Shown piece after piece: positions 54,218 to 63,299 of a DNA stretch of 64,000 nucleotides. This DNA is from an alpha proteobacterium BAL199 (GTDB lineage Bacteria; Pseudomonadota; Alphaproteobacteria; Thalassobaculales; Thalassobaculaceae), in contig ABHC01000002.1 of assembly GCA_000171835.1 (NCBI GenBank), positions 124,001-188,000 on the forward strand, written 5' to 3'. The notes beneath the pieces were generated by a model. It saw only the letters and a program-made list of their open reading frames with translations. It ran no database searches and was not told where the DNA came from. Positions within the stretch are counted from its first letter, which is position 1, and each line of letters begins with the position of its first letter. The translations under genes and the position numbers were made by a program.

Positions 54218-54445
54218 GACGCTTCCTCCTGAATGATGATACCGGCCGGTGGCCCCGGCTCTGGAACGATGGCGCGGGCAGTGTCCGTGGCAAAACACCA
54301 CGGAGTCAACCGGCTGGCATATAAGATGGCGGTAAAGAAATTGGTTGACGCAGCGCCACCAATGGACCGGGTCGGTGGTCTCTAACGTGTCCAGGTTGGA
54401 TGCGGCGCGTGTGGCCATTGGACAATGTGCGCTGTCCAGCAGGGC

Positions 54446-55243
54446 TCAGTCGAACGTCTCCAGCGCGTCCACTGCCGCCCGGTCGTAGCCGAGCGAGGCT
54501 TTCAGGAGCTGCCGGGTATAGTTGTGCGACGGCTCGGCGCGGCGGAGCTGGTCGACTGTCATCTCTTCGACCACCCGGCCGGCGTTCATCACTGCCATCC
54601 GGTCGCACATGTGGGCGATCACCGACAGGTCGTGGCTGACCAGCACGTAAGTCAGTTTGTGCTCGGCCTTCAGGCGCTGCAGCAGATTCAAGATCTCGGC
54701 CTGCACCGATACGTCCAGGGCTGAAGTCGGCTCGTCCAGCAGCAGGATCTTCGGCTCCAGCATCAGGGCGCGGGCGATCGCTACCCGCTGGCGCTGGCCG
54801 CCGGACAGCTGGTGCGGATAGCGGAACCGGAACTCTGGTCCCAGGCCGACGTCGCGCAGCAACTCGTTCACCCGTTCGTCGATGTTCTCGACTTCGTGTA
54901 TCCGGCCGGGTTCGCTCAGGGTCCGGTCGACCGTGTGGCGTGGATGGAGCGAGCCGTAGGGGTCCTGGAACACCATCTGGACGGTCTCGTAGAACGCCTT
55001 GGTCCGCTTCGGCCCGAGGTCGTCGCCGTCAACCGAGATCCGGCCTGTCCAGTCGCGGGCGAGCCCGGCGATGGCGCGCAGAACCGTTGACTTTCCGGAG
55101 CCGGATTCGCCAACCAGCCCGAAGCTTTCGCCGCGGCGCACTGACAGCGAGACGTCGCGGACCGCGTGCACCTCGTCCTCGTGTTTGCCGAATCGGACGT
55201 CCAGATGTTCGATCAGCAGGGCAGTGTCAGAGGATGCGGGCAT
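54446..55243 (-). CDS. Peptide/nickel-type ABC transporter ATPase, DppF-like
   Basis: 265 residues. Walker A is [10 protein letters not shown], the signature [15 protein letters not shown], and Walker [17 protein letters not shown]. The [16 protein letters not shown] segment is typical of DppF/OppF. The start overlaps the DppD-like gene. It is the last gene of the leftward dpp set. Confidence 0.9.
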   Translation of the reverse strand: MPASSDTALLIEHLDVRFGKHEDEVHAVRDVSLSVRRGESFGLVGESGSGKSTVLRAIAGLARDWTGRISVDGDDLGPKRTKAFYETVQMVFQDPYGSLHPRHTVDRTLSEPGRIHEVENIDERVNELLRDVGLGPEFRFRYPHQLSGGQRQRVAIARALMLEPKILLLDEPTSALDVSVQAEILNLLQRLKAEHKLTYVLVSHDLSVIAHMCDRMAVMNAGRVVEEMTVDQLRRAEPSHNYTRQLLKASLGYDRAAVDALETFD

Positions 55244-56090
55244 CGACACCGGGCTCCGTCTTCCAGGCTTCGTCGCGGGTCAGGGTCGACAGCCGCGGGA
55301 TCGGTTGGTCGACCCGGGGCAGTGAGGCAAGCAGCCCACGGGTGTAGGGGTGCTGGGCCTTGTGCAGCTCCGACGCCTTGCAGGTCTCGACGATCTGCCC
55401 GGCATACATGATGATCACCCGGTCGCAGAATGACGCGACCAGGTTGAGGTCGTGGGACACGAACATCAGCCCCATGCCGCGCTGGCTGACCAGATCGTCG
55501 ACGATCGCCAGGACCTGCATCTGCACCGTCACGTCGAGCGCCGACGTCGGCTCGTCGGCGATCAGCAGGTCCGGGTCGGGGATGAGCATCATGGCGATCA
55601 TGATGCGCTGGCCCATCCCGCCGGAAACCTCGTGCGGATAGGCACCGAACACCCGCTCAGGGTCGCGGATCCGCACGGCCTCTAGCATCTCCAGGGTGCG
55701 CAGACGGGCCTCCGAGCGCGAAGCGGCAGTGTGCACCTGGTAGGCTTCGGCGATCTGCCGGCCGACCGTCATCACCGGGTTCAGCGAGAACTTCGGGTCC
55801 TGCATCACCATGGCGATCCGGTTGCCTCGGATCGAGCGGTACTCCCGCTCCGACAGCGCCAGCAGGTCGGTGCCGTCGAACTGCATTTTCCGCGCTTCGA
55901 CGATGCCCGGCGGGCGGATCAGCCCCAGCACGGCCCGGCCGGTCATGGTTTTGCCCGAACCGGATTCGCCGACGATGCCGACCTTTTCCCGCCCGACCGA
56001 GAAGCTGATGTTGCGCACCGCCTCGACCACTCGGTTGCGGGTCGGAAAGCGGACGCTGAGGCCTTCGACCTCGAGCAGCGGGGCACTCAT
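55227..56090 (-). CDS. Peptide/nickel-type ABC transporter ATPase, DppD-like
   Basis: 287 residues. Walker A is GESGSGKTMT, the Q-loop region is MVMQDPKFSLNPVMTV, the signature VSGGMGQRIMIAMML (with Met for the second Gln), and Walker [17 protein letters not shown]. It begins ATG 56090, overlapping the permease stop (ATGA); a longer frame reading upstream is not protein-like. It probably works as a heterodimer with the DppF-like protein. Confidence 0.92.
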   Translation of the reverse strand: MSAPLLEVEGLSVRFPTRNRVVEAVRNISFSVGREKVGIVGESGSGKTMTGRAVLGLIRPPGIVEARKMQFDGTDLLALSEREYRSIRGNRIAMVMQDPKFSLNPVMTVGRQIAEAYQVHTAASRSEARLRTLEMLEAVRIRDPERVFGAYPHEVSGGMGQRIMIAMMLIPDPDLLIADEPTSALDVTVQMQVLAIVDDLVSQRGMGLMFVSHDLNLVASFCDRVIIMYAGQIVETCKASELHKAQHPYTRGLLASLPRVDQPIPRLSTLTRDEAWKTEPGVDARIL

Positions 56091-57019
56091 CGGCCGGACC
56101 TCGGGTCGAGCGCGTCGCGCAGGCCATCGCCCAGCAGGTTGAAGCCGAGGCTGACCGTGAAGATCGCGAGGCCCGGCATAGCCGCGACCCACCACTGGTC
56201 GAGGATGAACTGCCGGCCGGTCGAGATCATCGCGCCCCATTCCGGCAGCGGCGGCTGGGCGCCGAGGCCGAGGAAGCCGAGGCCTGCGGCGGTCAAGATG
56301 ATGCCCGCCATGTCGAGTGTGACCCGGACGATCACGCTCGACAGGCAGAGCGGCATGACGTGCCCGATCACGATGCGCAGTGGCGAGGCTCCCTGCAGTC
56401 TGATCGCCGAGATGAAGTCGGAGTTGCGAATGGTAAGGGTCTCGGCACGCGCGATCCGGGCGTAGGGCGGCCAGGAGGTGAGGGCGATCGCAAGCACCGC
56501 GTTGCCGATGCCCGGTCCGAGGGCCGCCACGAATGCCAGCGCCAGAACCAGGCGCGGGAACGCCAGGAACACGTCGGTCATCCGCATCAGGACCACGTCG
56601 ACCCAGCCGCCGGCATAGCCGGCGACGGTGCCGACGATCAGACCGGCGATCGGGGCGGTGAACACCACCAAGGCAACCACGTACAAAGTGATCCGGGCGC
56701 CGTACAACAGCCGGCTCAGGATGTCGCGGCCGAGTTCGTCGGTGCCGAGCAGATTGCCGGCGGTCCCGGGCGGCAGCAGTCGCCGCGTCAGGTCCTGGGC
56801 CAACGGGTCGTAGGGTGCCAGCAGCGGAGCGAAGATCGCCGCCCCTATCAGCACGAGAACGATGGCGAGGCCGAGCATGGCGAGCGGGTTGCGGGCCAGC
56901 CCGAGCCAGCCGAGGAACCATTGCACGCAGCGCGCCTGCATGCGGCTGCTCGGCGTCTCGCTGGTCAGCCAGGCGAGCCAGGCGCTGCGCCGGCCGTGGG
57001 AGATGGCGTGATCGGTCAT
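56087..57019 (-). CDS. Peptide/nickel-type ABC transporter permease, DppC-like
   Basis: 310 residues with about six membrane segments. It shows the family loop LGTDELGRDILSRLLYGARI, the DVFLAFPRLVLALAFVAALGPG segment and the EAA motif RAETLTIRNSDFISAIRLQGAS. ATG 57019 begins 10 bp after the DppB-like stop. Confidence 0.93.
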   Translation of the reverse strand: MTDHAISHGRRSAWLAWLTSETPSSRMQARCVQWFLGWLGLARNPLAMLGLAIVLVLIGAAIFAPLLAPYDPLAQDLTRRLLPPGTAGNLLGTDELGRDILSRLLYGARITLYVVALVVFTAPIAGLIVGTVAGYAGGWVDVVLMRMTDVFLAFPRLVLALAFVAALGPGIGNAVLAIALTSWPPYARIARAETLTIRNSDFISAIRLQGASPLRIVIGHVMPLCLSSVIVRVTLDMAGIILTAAGLGFLGLGAQPPLPEWGAMISTGRQFILDQWWVAAMPGLAIFTVSLGFNLLGDGLRDALDPRSGR

Positions 57020-57029
57020 GCCGGCCTCC

Positions 57030-58091
57030 TCAGCGGGCGCGCGGGTCGAAGACCCGGTACAGCAGGTCGGACAGCAGGTTCAACCCGACGAACACCAAGC
57101 CGACCATCACCGTCCCGCCGAGCACGGCGTTCATGTCGGCGGAGAGCAGGGCGTTGGTGATGTAGAAGCCGATGCCGGGCCAAGCGAACACGATCTCGGT
57201 CAAAACCGATCCCTCAAGCAGATTGGCGTAGCTGAGCGCGATCACCGTGATCAGCGGCACCATCACGTTTCCCAGCGCGTGCCGCCAGATCACCATCCAT
57301 TCGGACAGTCCCTTCACGCGAGCGGTCGTCACATACTCCTGTGCCAACTGCTCCAGCATGAAGCTGCGGGTCATGCGGCTGATGTAGGCGAGCGAGTAGT
57401 AGCCGAGCACCGAGGCCGGAAGGATGATGTGCGACAGCGCGTTGGCGAACACCTCGGTGTTGCCGGCCAGAAGGCTGTCGATCAGGATCACTCCCGTGAC
57501 CTGGGGCACCACGTCGTCGAAGAAGATGTCGAGGCGGCCGGGGCCGGCTACCCAATCGAGCTTGCCATAGAAGATCATCAGACCCATCAGCCCGAGCCAG
57601 AACACCGGCATCGAATAGCCGAACAGGCCGAGCAGACGGACAATATGGTCGGGCCAGCGTCCGGCGTTGACCGCGGCGATCACGCCGGCCGGAACGCCGA
57701 TGAACACGCCCAGAAGAGTGGCGACGGACGCCAGCTCCAGCGTGGCCGGGAACACCCGGGCGATGTCGTCGATCACCGGCCGCGAGGTCAGCAGCGAGTT
57801 GCCGAAATCGCCGGTCACGACTTCGCCGATGTAGTTCAGGAACTGGATGATCAGCGGATCGTCCAAACCCATCGACGCTCTGGTCGCTTCATAGACTTCG
57901 TTGGTTGCGCGTTCGCCGACCACCGCCAGCACCGGGTCGATCGGCATGACGCGGCCGATCAGGAAGGTGATCAGCAACAGCCCGAGCATGGTAACCGCCA
58001 GCGAAATCAGCAGGCGGCCACCCTTCAAGACGCCCGAACGGGAGGAGAGCCAAGCTCTCCTCCCGCCCGAGGTGGAACCGGTGAGGCTCAT
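57030..58091 (-). CDS. Peptide/nickel-type ABC transporter permease, DppB-like
   Basis: 353 residues with about six membrane segments. Family marks are MGLDDPLIIQFLNYIGEVVTGDFG, the EAA loop EYVTTARVKGLSEWMVIWRHA, and GIGFYITNALLSADMN. It follows the binding-protein gene by 9 bp in the same transcript. Confidence 0.93.
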   Translation of the reverse strand: MSLTGSTSGGRRAWLSSRSGVLKGGRLLISLAVTMLGLLLITFLIGRVMPIDPVLAVVGERATNEVYEATRASMGLDDPLIIQFLNYIGEVVTGDFGNSLLTSRPVIDDIARVFPATLELASVATLLGVFIGVPAGVIAAVNAGRWPDHIVRLLGLFGYSMPVFWLGLMGLMIFYGKLDWVAGPGRLDIFFDDVVPQVTGVILIDSLLAGNTEVFANALSHIILPASVLGYYSLAYISRMTRSFMLEQLAQEYVTTARVKGLSEWMVIWRHALGNVMVPLITVIALSYANLLEGSVLTEIVFAWPGIGFYITNALLSADMNAVLGGTVMVGLVFVGLNLLSDLLYRVFDPRAR

Positions 58092-58100
58092 CGGGTCCGG

Positions 58101-59699
58101 TTACTTCGTCACGGTCCAGTAGTAGACCGACGAGATCGCGCTGCCGGTCACCAGACCTTCCACGCCCTTGCGGACGCCGGTCTGCTCGATCTTCTGGAAC
58201 AGCATCGCGAACGGGCTGGTCTTCTGATGCTCGACCTGGATGGCGCGATACATCTCGGCCCGCTTGGCGGTCTCGGACTCTTCGACCGCGGCGGCAGTGG
58301 CCTTGGTCATCTCCGGGATGTCCCAGGCATTCCGCCAGGCCAGCTTGCCGGTCAGCTTCGCTTCGTCGGTGTTGTTCGGGTTGTGCGCGAAGGTATCGGC
58401 GTTGGTGTGCGGATCCGGATAGTCCGGGCCCCAGGCGCCGAGGTAGATGTCGTGCTCGCGTGCCCGGTATTCACCCAGCGACTGCTTGCCGGTCATCGCG
58501 GTCAGTTCAACCTTGATGCCCGCCTGGGTCAGCGTGCCCTGGATCGCCTGGGCAATCGCCATGGTCTGCGGATCGTTGCGGTGGTTGATCTTCACCGCAA
58601 TGTCGTTGGCGTGGCCGGCCTCGGCCAGGAGCGCCTTGGCCTTGGCGATGTCCAGCGTGTACGGCTTGTCCTTCAGTTCACCGAGATAGGTGAGCGGCAG
58701 GAACGCCTGATGAACCGTGTACTGACCGCGCAGGATGGTGTCGGTCATGCCCTTGTAGTCGATCGCCCACTTGAACGCCTCGATGACCTTCGGATCGTTC
58801 AGCGGCGCCTTCTTCTGGTTCAGCGCCATGTACATGATCCGGCCGCGCAGATCCTCGGCGACCTTGATGTCGGCGTTGCTTGAGACTGCGGCGATGTCCT
58901 CGGGGCTCAGGTTACGGGCGACGTCGATGTCACCCTTTTCCAGCAGCAGTCGCTGGCTGGCCGACTCGGAGATGTGGCGGACGAACACCCGCTTCATCGC
59001 CGGCTTGGCGCGCCAGTAGCCCTCATTGGCCTCGAGAACGTACGACTCGTTCGGCTTCCATGCCTTCAGCGAATAGGCACCAGTGCCGGCCGTGTTGGTC
59101 TTCAGCCACTCGTAGCCGAAATCGCCGTCCTTCTCGTGCTCGAGCGCGGTCTTCTTGTCGACGATCGAGCCGATGGTGGCGCTCAAACAGTTCAGCACGA
59201 ACGACTGCGCGTACTTCTTGTCGGTGACAATCACCAGGGTGCTGGCGTCGGTCGCCTTGATCGTCTCGTTGACGTTGTCCTTGGTGAAGCCGAACTGCGT
59301 CAGGATGAACGACGGGGTCTTCTGCAGCAGCACGGCGCGGCGCAGCGTGAACTCGGCGTCAGCCGCCGTGAACGGGTTGCCGGACTGGAACTTCACGCCT
59401 TCGCGCATTTTCAGGGTGAAGGTCTTGCCGTCCTCGCTGACCGACCACGACGTCGCCAGGCCCGGCTGGTAGCCGGCGCTCAGGTTCTTCGGGTCGAATT
59501 CGACGAGGTGATCGTAGGTGTTCTGCAGCAGGTCGCCGCCGGAGAATTCAAACGCCTCAGCCGGATCGAGCGACACGATGTCGTCGATGCTGGTGGCGAT
59601 CACGAGCGTGTCTTTCGGCGTGGCCGCGAGCGCTGCCGTCGAGGTCATGGCGACCGCGGCAAGCATGCCCGCCGCGAACGCGGACGTGAATTTGGTCAT
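58101..59699 (-). CDS. Family 5 extracellular solute-binding protein, DppA-like
   Basis: 532 residues. A signal peptide of about 26 residues ends TSTAALAATP. SBP_bac_5 features include DIVSLDPAEAFEFSGGDLLQN, LKMREGVKFQSGNPFTAADAEF and the WGPDYPDPHTNADTF region. Such proteins bind peptides, heme, nickel or opines, so the ligand is open. ATG 59699 follows AGGAGG. The 157-bp gap to the SDR gene probably contains a promoter or terminator, though no clear hairpin is seen. Confidence 0.92.
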   Translation of the reverse strand: MTKFTSAFAAGMLAAVAMTSTAALAATPKDTLVIATSIDDIVSLDPAEAFEFSGGDLLQNTYDHLVEFDPKNLSAGYQPGLATSWSVSEDGKTFTLKMREGVKFQSGNPFTAADAEFTLRRAVLLQKTPSFILTQFGFTKDNVNETIKATDASTLVIVTDKKYAQSFVLNCLSATIGSIVDKKTALEHEKDGDFGYEWLKTNTAGTGAYSLKAWKPNESYVLEANEGYWRAKPAMKRVFVRHISESASQRLLLEKGDIDVARNLSPEDIAAVSSNADIKVAEDLRGRIMYMALNQKKAPLNDPKVIEAFKWAIDYKGMTDTILRGQYTVHQAFLPLTYLGELKDKPYTLDIAKAKALLAEAGHANDIAVKINHRNDPQTMAIAQAIQGTLTQAGIKVELTAMTGKQSLGEYRAREHDIYLGAWGPDYPDPHTNADTFAHNPNNTDEAKLTGKLAWRNAWDIPEMTKATAAAVEESETAKRAEMYRAIQVEHQKTSPFAMLFQKIEQTGVRKGVEGLVTGSAISSVYYWTVTK

Positions 59700-59856
59700 C
59701 TGTGAAGCCTCCTGTTCGGGTCGGCGGCCGATGTTTGCCCCGGACCCGCCTTCCATGGACGGGGGGATTGTTACAGCTTTGCTCGCCGCGAGAGAACCGG
59801 ATTCCGCTGGAATTCAATATGGTAGCCAAACCGCCTCTGTGACGGCGGTCGCATGG

Positions 59857-60624
59857 TCAGGTCAACTTCCAGCCTCCGGCCACGTCGACGACCTGCCCGG
59901 TGACGAAATGGCCGGCTTCGGAGGTGAGGAACAGCGCGGCAGCGGCCACATCGCCGGGCGTGCCGAGGCGGCGCATCGGGGTGTCGAGCACGATTGCTTC
60001 GTTGACCGCTGGATCGACACCGCGCATCAACGGTGTGTCGATCCGGCCGGGTGCGAGGGCGTTGACGTTGATGCCCGACGGGCCTAGCTCGCCGGCCAGG
60101 TGCTTGGTAAGGCCGATCAGGCCTGCCTTGGTTGCTGGGTAATGCACGCCGACGAACTCGATATGGGTCTTCGCCGCGACCGACGACTGGTTGACGATCG
60201 AGCCCCAGCCGCGCCGGACCATGCCGGCGCCGAACACCCGCACCCCGTGGAACGCGCCGGTCAGGTTCACGCCCAGCACTTGCTGCCATTCCGCCGGGTC
60301 CATGGTCAGGACCGAGGCCGGCTGCCCCTGGTGCTTCGGCGAGATCCCGGCATTGTTGATCAGGATATCGACGGGACCCAGCGCGACCGCGATCTCCCGC
60401 CCGACGGACTCGACCGCCTCGAACACCGCGACGTCGCAGGTCAGCGCCATGGCCTTGCCGCCGGCACCGGCGATCAATCCGGCGGTATCCTCGGCGGCGT
60501 TGCCGTTGGCATCGAGGATCGCCACGGCGGCACCCGCTTCGGCCAACGCTTGGGCGATCGCCCGGCCGATCCCGGAGCCGCCGCCGGTGACGACGGCGAT
60601 TCTGTTGGCGTGGGTCTTGGTCAT
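59857..60624 (-). CDS. SDR-family oxidoreductase
   Basis: 255 residues. TGGGSGIGRAIAQAL is the cofactor motif, NNAGIS the structural motif, the catalytic Ser lies in NQSSVAAK and Tyr and Lys in YPATKAGL. ATG 60624 has GGAGGAAT upstream; the longer frame through the thioesterase gene is not real. Its start overlaps the thioesterase stop (ATGA). Substrate unknown; it is upstream of the dpp set and may act on the imported compound. Confidence 0.9.
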   Translation of the reverse strand: MTKTHANRIAVVTGGGSGIGRAIAQALAEAGAAVAILDANGNAAEDTAGLIAGAGGKAMALTCDVAVFEAVESVGREIAVALGPVDILINNAGISPKHQGQPASVLTMDPAEWQQVLGVNLTGAFHGVRVFGAGMVRRGWGSIVNQSSVAAKTHIEFVGVHYPATKAGLIGLTKHLAGELGPSGINVNALAPGRIDTPLMRGVDPAVNEAIVLDTPMRRLGTPGDVAAAALFLTSEAGHFVTGQVVDVAGGWKLT

Positions 60625-61136
60625 CGGGATTCCTCCACCGGAGCGTCGAGCGCTCGGATCGCGTTTCGGACGGCGTCGGGGATCGCCACCTTTTCGCCCG
60701 TGGCGTTGATCATAAGCACCAGGACGGCCGTGCAGGTGCAGGCGCAGCCGCTCGGGCCCCAGGCCGCGTACTCCATCACGAACGAGGTCCGCCGCACCGA
60801 CTTGACACGCGCAGTGACGAACACAGGGTCGTGATAGGCAAGCGGCCGGAGGTAGCGCGTCTCCAGGTTCATCATCACCGGACCTGGCGCGTCGACCGAA
60901 TGACGCGGCAGGTCGGCGGCCTCCAAGTACAGGTTTCGTGCCGACTCGAACCACAACAGAAAGCTGGTGTGGTTGGCGTGCCGGAACGCGTCGACGTCGC
61001 GCCATTCGACCAGCCGGGTTTGGCCGAACGCCCAGCCCGGATCGATGCCGAAGCGGGCTCGATCGGCGGGGGTGACACGCAGTTGCGCGAACGAAGGGAC
61101 CGCGAGGTCGGCGGCGGGAGAGGGGATGTCGTTCAT
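60621..61136 (-). CDS. Hotdog-fold thioesterase
   Basis: 171 residues. The hotdog core has TRLVEWRDVDAFRHANHTSF, the Asp of 4HBT-type thioesterases, then NLETRYLRPLAYHDPVFVTA. It would hydrolyse an acyl-CoA thioester. ATG 61136 overlaps nothing upstream and diverges from cbtB across 184 bp. It heads the leftward SDR/dpp set. Confidence 0.83.
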   Translation of the reverse strand: MNDIPSPAADLAVPSFAQLRVTPADRARFGIDPGWAFGQTRLVEWRDVDAFRHANHTSFLLWFESARNLYLEAADLPRHSVDAPGPVMMNLETRYLRPLAYHDPVFVTARVKSVRRTSFVMEYAAWGPSGCACTCTAVLVLMINATGEKVAIPDAVRNAIRALDAPVEESR

Positions 61137-61320
61137 GGCACAGGGGGCGGTTAAGGTTTCGCGGCATCTTTGACGAGGGATTGCCGGCCCGCAACCGCGG
61201 TTCATTGGCAACGGCCGACGGCTCGCGTTGACCGGCGGTCGGCAGTCGACTAGGGATTCGCACTCGGGCAGGTGTTATGCTGCTTGCCCGGCAGATCAAT
61301 GAATGACCATGGAGACCGGC

Positions 61321-61503
61321 ATGACCACACAGGCTTTGAAGCAGGGCGCCGCCCGGGTGACCCGCCGCGAGGCGATGGTCGCCGCGTTCTTCGCGCTGTT
61401 CCTGGGCAGCGTGCTGACCTTCGGTACCGGCCTGGCTGGGCCGAGCGCGATGCACAACGCCGCCCACGATTGGCGCCATTCGATGGGCTTCCCCTGCCAC
61501 TGA
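61321..61503 (+). CDS. cbtB: Cobalt transport accessory protein CbtB
   Basis: 60 residues. One membrane segment (AMVAAFFALFLGSVLTFGTG) is followed by the metal-binding tail HNAAHDWRHSMGFPCH, the CbtB signature. ATG 61321 is chosen for GGAG about 6 bases upstream; ATG 61303 and 61309 are in frame. It is followed 19 bp later by cbtA. No cobalamin riboswitch is visible upstream, unlike for hupE. Confidence 0.9.
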   Translation: MTTQALKQGAARVTRREAMVAAFFALFLGSVLTFGTGLAGPSAMHNAAHDWRHSMGFPCH

Positions 61504-61522
61504 CCGCTCGGGAATCGTCTCG

Positions 61523-62239
61523 ATGATCCGTCAGGTATTGTTCTCCGCGGTGTTGGCCGGACTGCTGGCAGGCTTGCTGACCTCAGCGTTGCAGGCGGTC
61601 ACCACCACGCCGCTGATTCTGCACGCCGAGACGTTCGAGGCGGGCGAGGCGCCTACAGCCCATGACCATGGCGCCGCCCCGGCTGCCGGCCACAGCCACG
61701 GCGAGGATGCCTGGGCGCCGGGCGACGGGATCGAGCGGGCATTTTACACCACGATGGCGAACGTCGTCGGTTCCACCGGCTTCGCGCTGCTGCTGACAGC
61801 CGGATTCGTGCTGCGCGGCGATGCCGTCGATGGCCGGCGTGGCCTGTTGTGGGGATTGGCCGGGTTCGCCGCAATGACGCTGTCGCCGTCGCTGGGCCTG
61901 CCGCCGGAAGTGCCGGGCAGTGTCGCCGCCGAGTTGTCGGCCCGACAGGTCTGGTGGATCTCGGCTGTGGTGACCGCGGCGGTCGGCCTGTGGCTGCTGG
62001 CCTTCGGACGCGCGGCCCTGTGGAAGATTGTCGGTGTGGCGATTCTCGCCGTGCCGCACATTGTCGGTGCACCCCATCCGCATGGCGGTGAGGTGGGTGC
62101 CGCGCCGCCGGAATTGGCGGCCCAGTTCGCTGCGACCTCGATCGTTGTGTCAGCAGTGTCCTGGGCGTTGATCGGCTGGCTTGCCGGCACCTTCTTTGAG
62201 CGGTTCGGACGGCCACGGCTCGCGGCCGTCACCGCCTGA
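61523..62239 (+). CDS. cbtA: Cobalt transporter subunit CbtA
   Basis: 238 residues with about five membrane segments. The N-terminal MIRQVLFSAVLAGLLAGLL and a His-rich loop (AHDHGAAPAAGHSHGED) are usual in CbtA; the last segments contain GAPHPHGGEVG. With CbtB it is a proposed cobalt importer. A weak hairpin (GGTCC and GGACC around 62245-62260) follows the stop. Confidence 0.92.
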   Translation: MIRQVLFSAVLAGLLAGLLTSALQAVTTTPLILHAETFEAGEAPTAHDHGAAPAAGHSHGEDAWAPGDGIERAFYTTMANVVGSTGFALLLTAGFVLRGDAVDGRRGLLWGLAGFAAMTLSPSLGLPPEVPGSVAAELSARQVWWISAVVTAAVGLWLLAFGRAALWKIVGVAILAVPHIVGAPHPHGGEVGAAPPELAAQFAATSIVVSAVSWALIGWLAGTFFERFGRPRLAAVTA

Positions 62240-62338
62240 CACCGGGTCCTTTCGGGGACCGATCACCCTCGCTACACTTCCTCGGCTCCCGACGCGCCTA
62301 CCGGTGCGTTCGACCACAATGACGTTCGAGGATGCGCC

Positions 62339-63283
62339 ATGCCTGAGACCTTCGCCGTTGCCGGCGCCGGCCTGATCGGTCGTGCCTGGGCCATCGTTTT
62401 TGCCCGTGCCGGGGGGCGGGTCCGGCTGTGGGACGGGGTGCCGGCCGCGCTGGACGCCGCGATCCCATTGCTGCGTGCCAATCTGGACGATCTGGAAGCG
62501 CAAGGCCTGATCGAGAGCGCTGCAGACGTTGCCGATCGCATTGAGACCGTGTCGACGCTTGGCGACGCGCTGAGTGGTGCCGCGTGGCTGCAAGAATGCA
62601 TCGCCGAGCAGGTCGAACCCAAGGCGGTGCTGTTCGAGGAGGCCGACCGGCTGGCCGAGCCGGAGGCGATCCTGGCATCATCGTCGTCGGCGATCACCGC
62701 GTCGCGTTTCACCGAGGCGCTGCCCGGCCGGCTGCGCTGTCTGGTCGCCCATCCGGTCAATCCGCCTTATCTGGTGCCGCTGGTCGAGCTGTGCCCGTCG
62801 CCCTGGACCGACCCTGCCGTTGTGACGCGGGCGCGGTCGGTGATGGAGAGCGTCGGCATGGTGCCGGTCGCGGTCAACCGCGAGATCGACGGCTTCGTGC
62901 TGAACCGCCTGCAGGGCGCGCTGCTGGCTGAGGCGTTCAAGCTGGTGTCCGACGGCGTCATCTCCGCTGACGATCTCGACAAGACGGTCAAGGACGGACT
63001 GGGGCTGCGCTGGTCGTTCATGGGGCCGTTCGAGACCATCGACCTGAACGCACCGGCCGGCGTCGCCGACTACTGCGCGCGCTACGGCCCGTTTTACGAG
63101 CGTCTGCAGGCCGAGCAGGCGCCGGTCCTGGCGTGGGACGACAATCTGGTGAAACGCATCGAGGTCGAACGGCGCAAGCATCTGGCGGCCGATGGTTTGG
63201 CGCAGCGCCAAGTGTGGCGGGACCGTCGGCTGATGGCACTGCTGCGTCACAAGCAGCAGGCAACCGAGGACCACGGAGAGTAG
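62339..63283 (+). CDS. 3-hydroxyacyl-CoA dehydrogenase family, lambda-crystallin/L-gulonate-dehydrogenase-like
   Basis: 314 residues. The NAD motif is VAGAGLIGRAWA; the family core CLVAHPVNPPYLVPLVEL follows, close to that of lambda-crystallin (L-gulonate 3-dehydrogenase), and FVLNRLQGALLAEAFKLV completes the C-terminal domain. It oxidises a 3-hydroxy acid or its CoA ester. ATG 62339 follows the cbtA stop by 99 bp and is a separate function. Confidence 0.88.
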   Translation: MPETFAVAGAGLIGRAWAIVFARAGGRVRLWDGVPAALDAAIPLLRANLDDLEAQGLIESAADVADRIETVSTLGDALSGAAWLQECIAEQVEPKAVLFEEADRLAEPEAILASSSSAITASRFTEALPGRLRCLVAHPVNPPYLVPLVELCPSPWTDPAVVTRARSVMESVGMVPVAVNREIDGFVLNRLQGALLAEAFKLVSDGVISADDLDKTVKDGLGLRWSFMGPFETIDLNAPAGVADYCARYGPFYERLQAEQAPVLAWDDNLVKRIEVERRKHLAADGLAQRQVWRDRRLMALLRHKQQATEDHGE

Positions 63284-63299
63284 AACCGGGGCGGCGGCG

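Noticed and set aside
57018-58883. A 621-codon rightward open frame opposite the dpp permease and binding-protein genes
   Set aside because: The residue composition is His/Gln/Arg-rich without any domain; the leftward genes have clear family motifs and coupled starts.
61137-61320. Possible cobalamin riboswitch upstream of cbtB
   Set aside because: Only short G/C-rich matches; the B12 box, the GCAACTG core and CCACTG are all missing.
59857-61500. One 547-codon leftward frame spanning the SDR and beyond
   Set aside because: The part upstream of 60624 is out of frame with the thioesterase gene and is not protein-like. The SDR has its own ribosome site at 60624.
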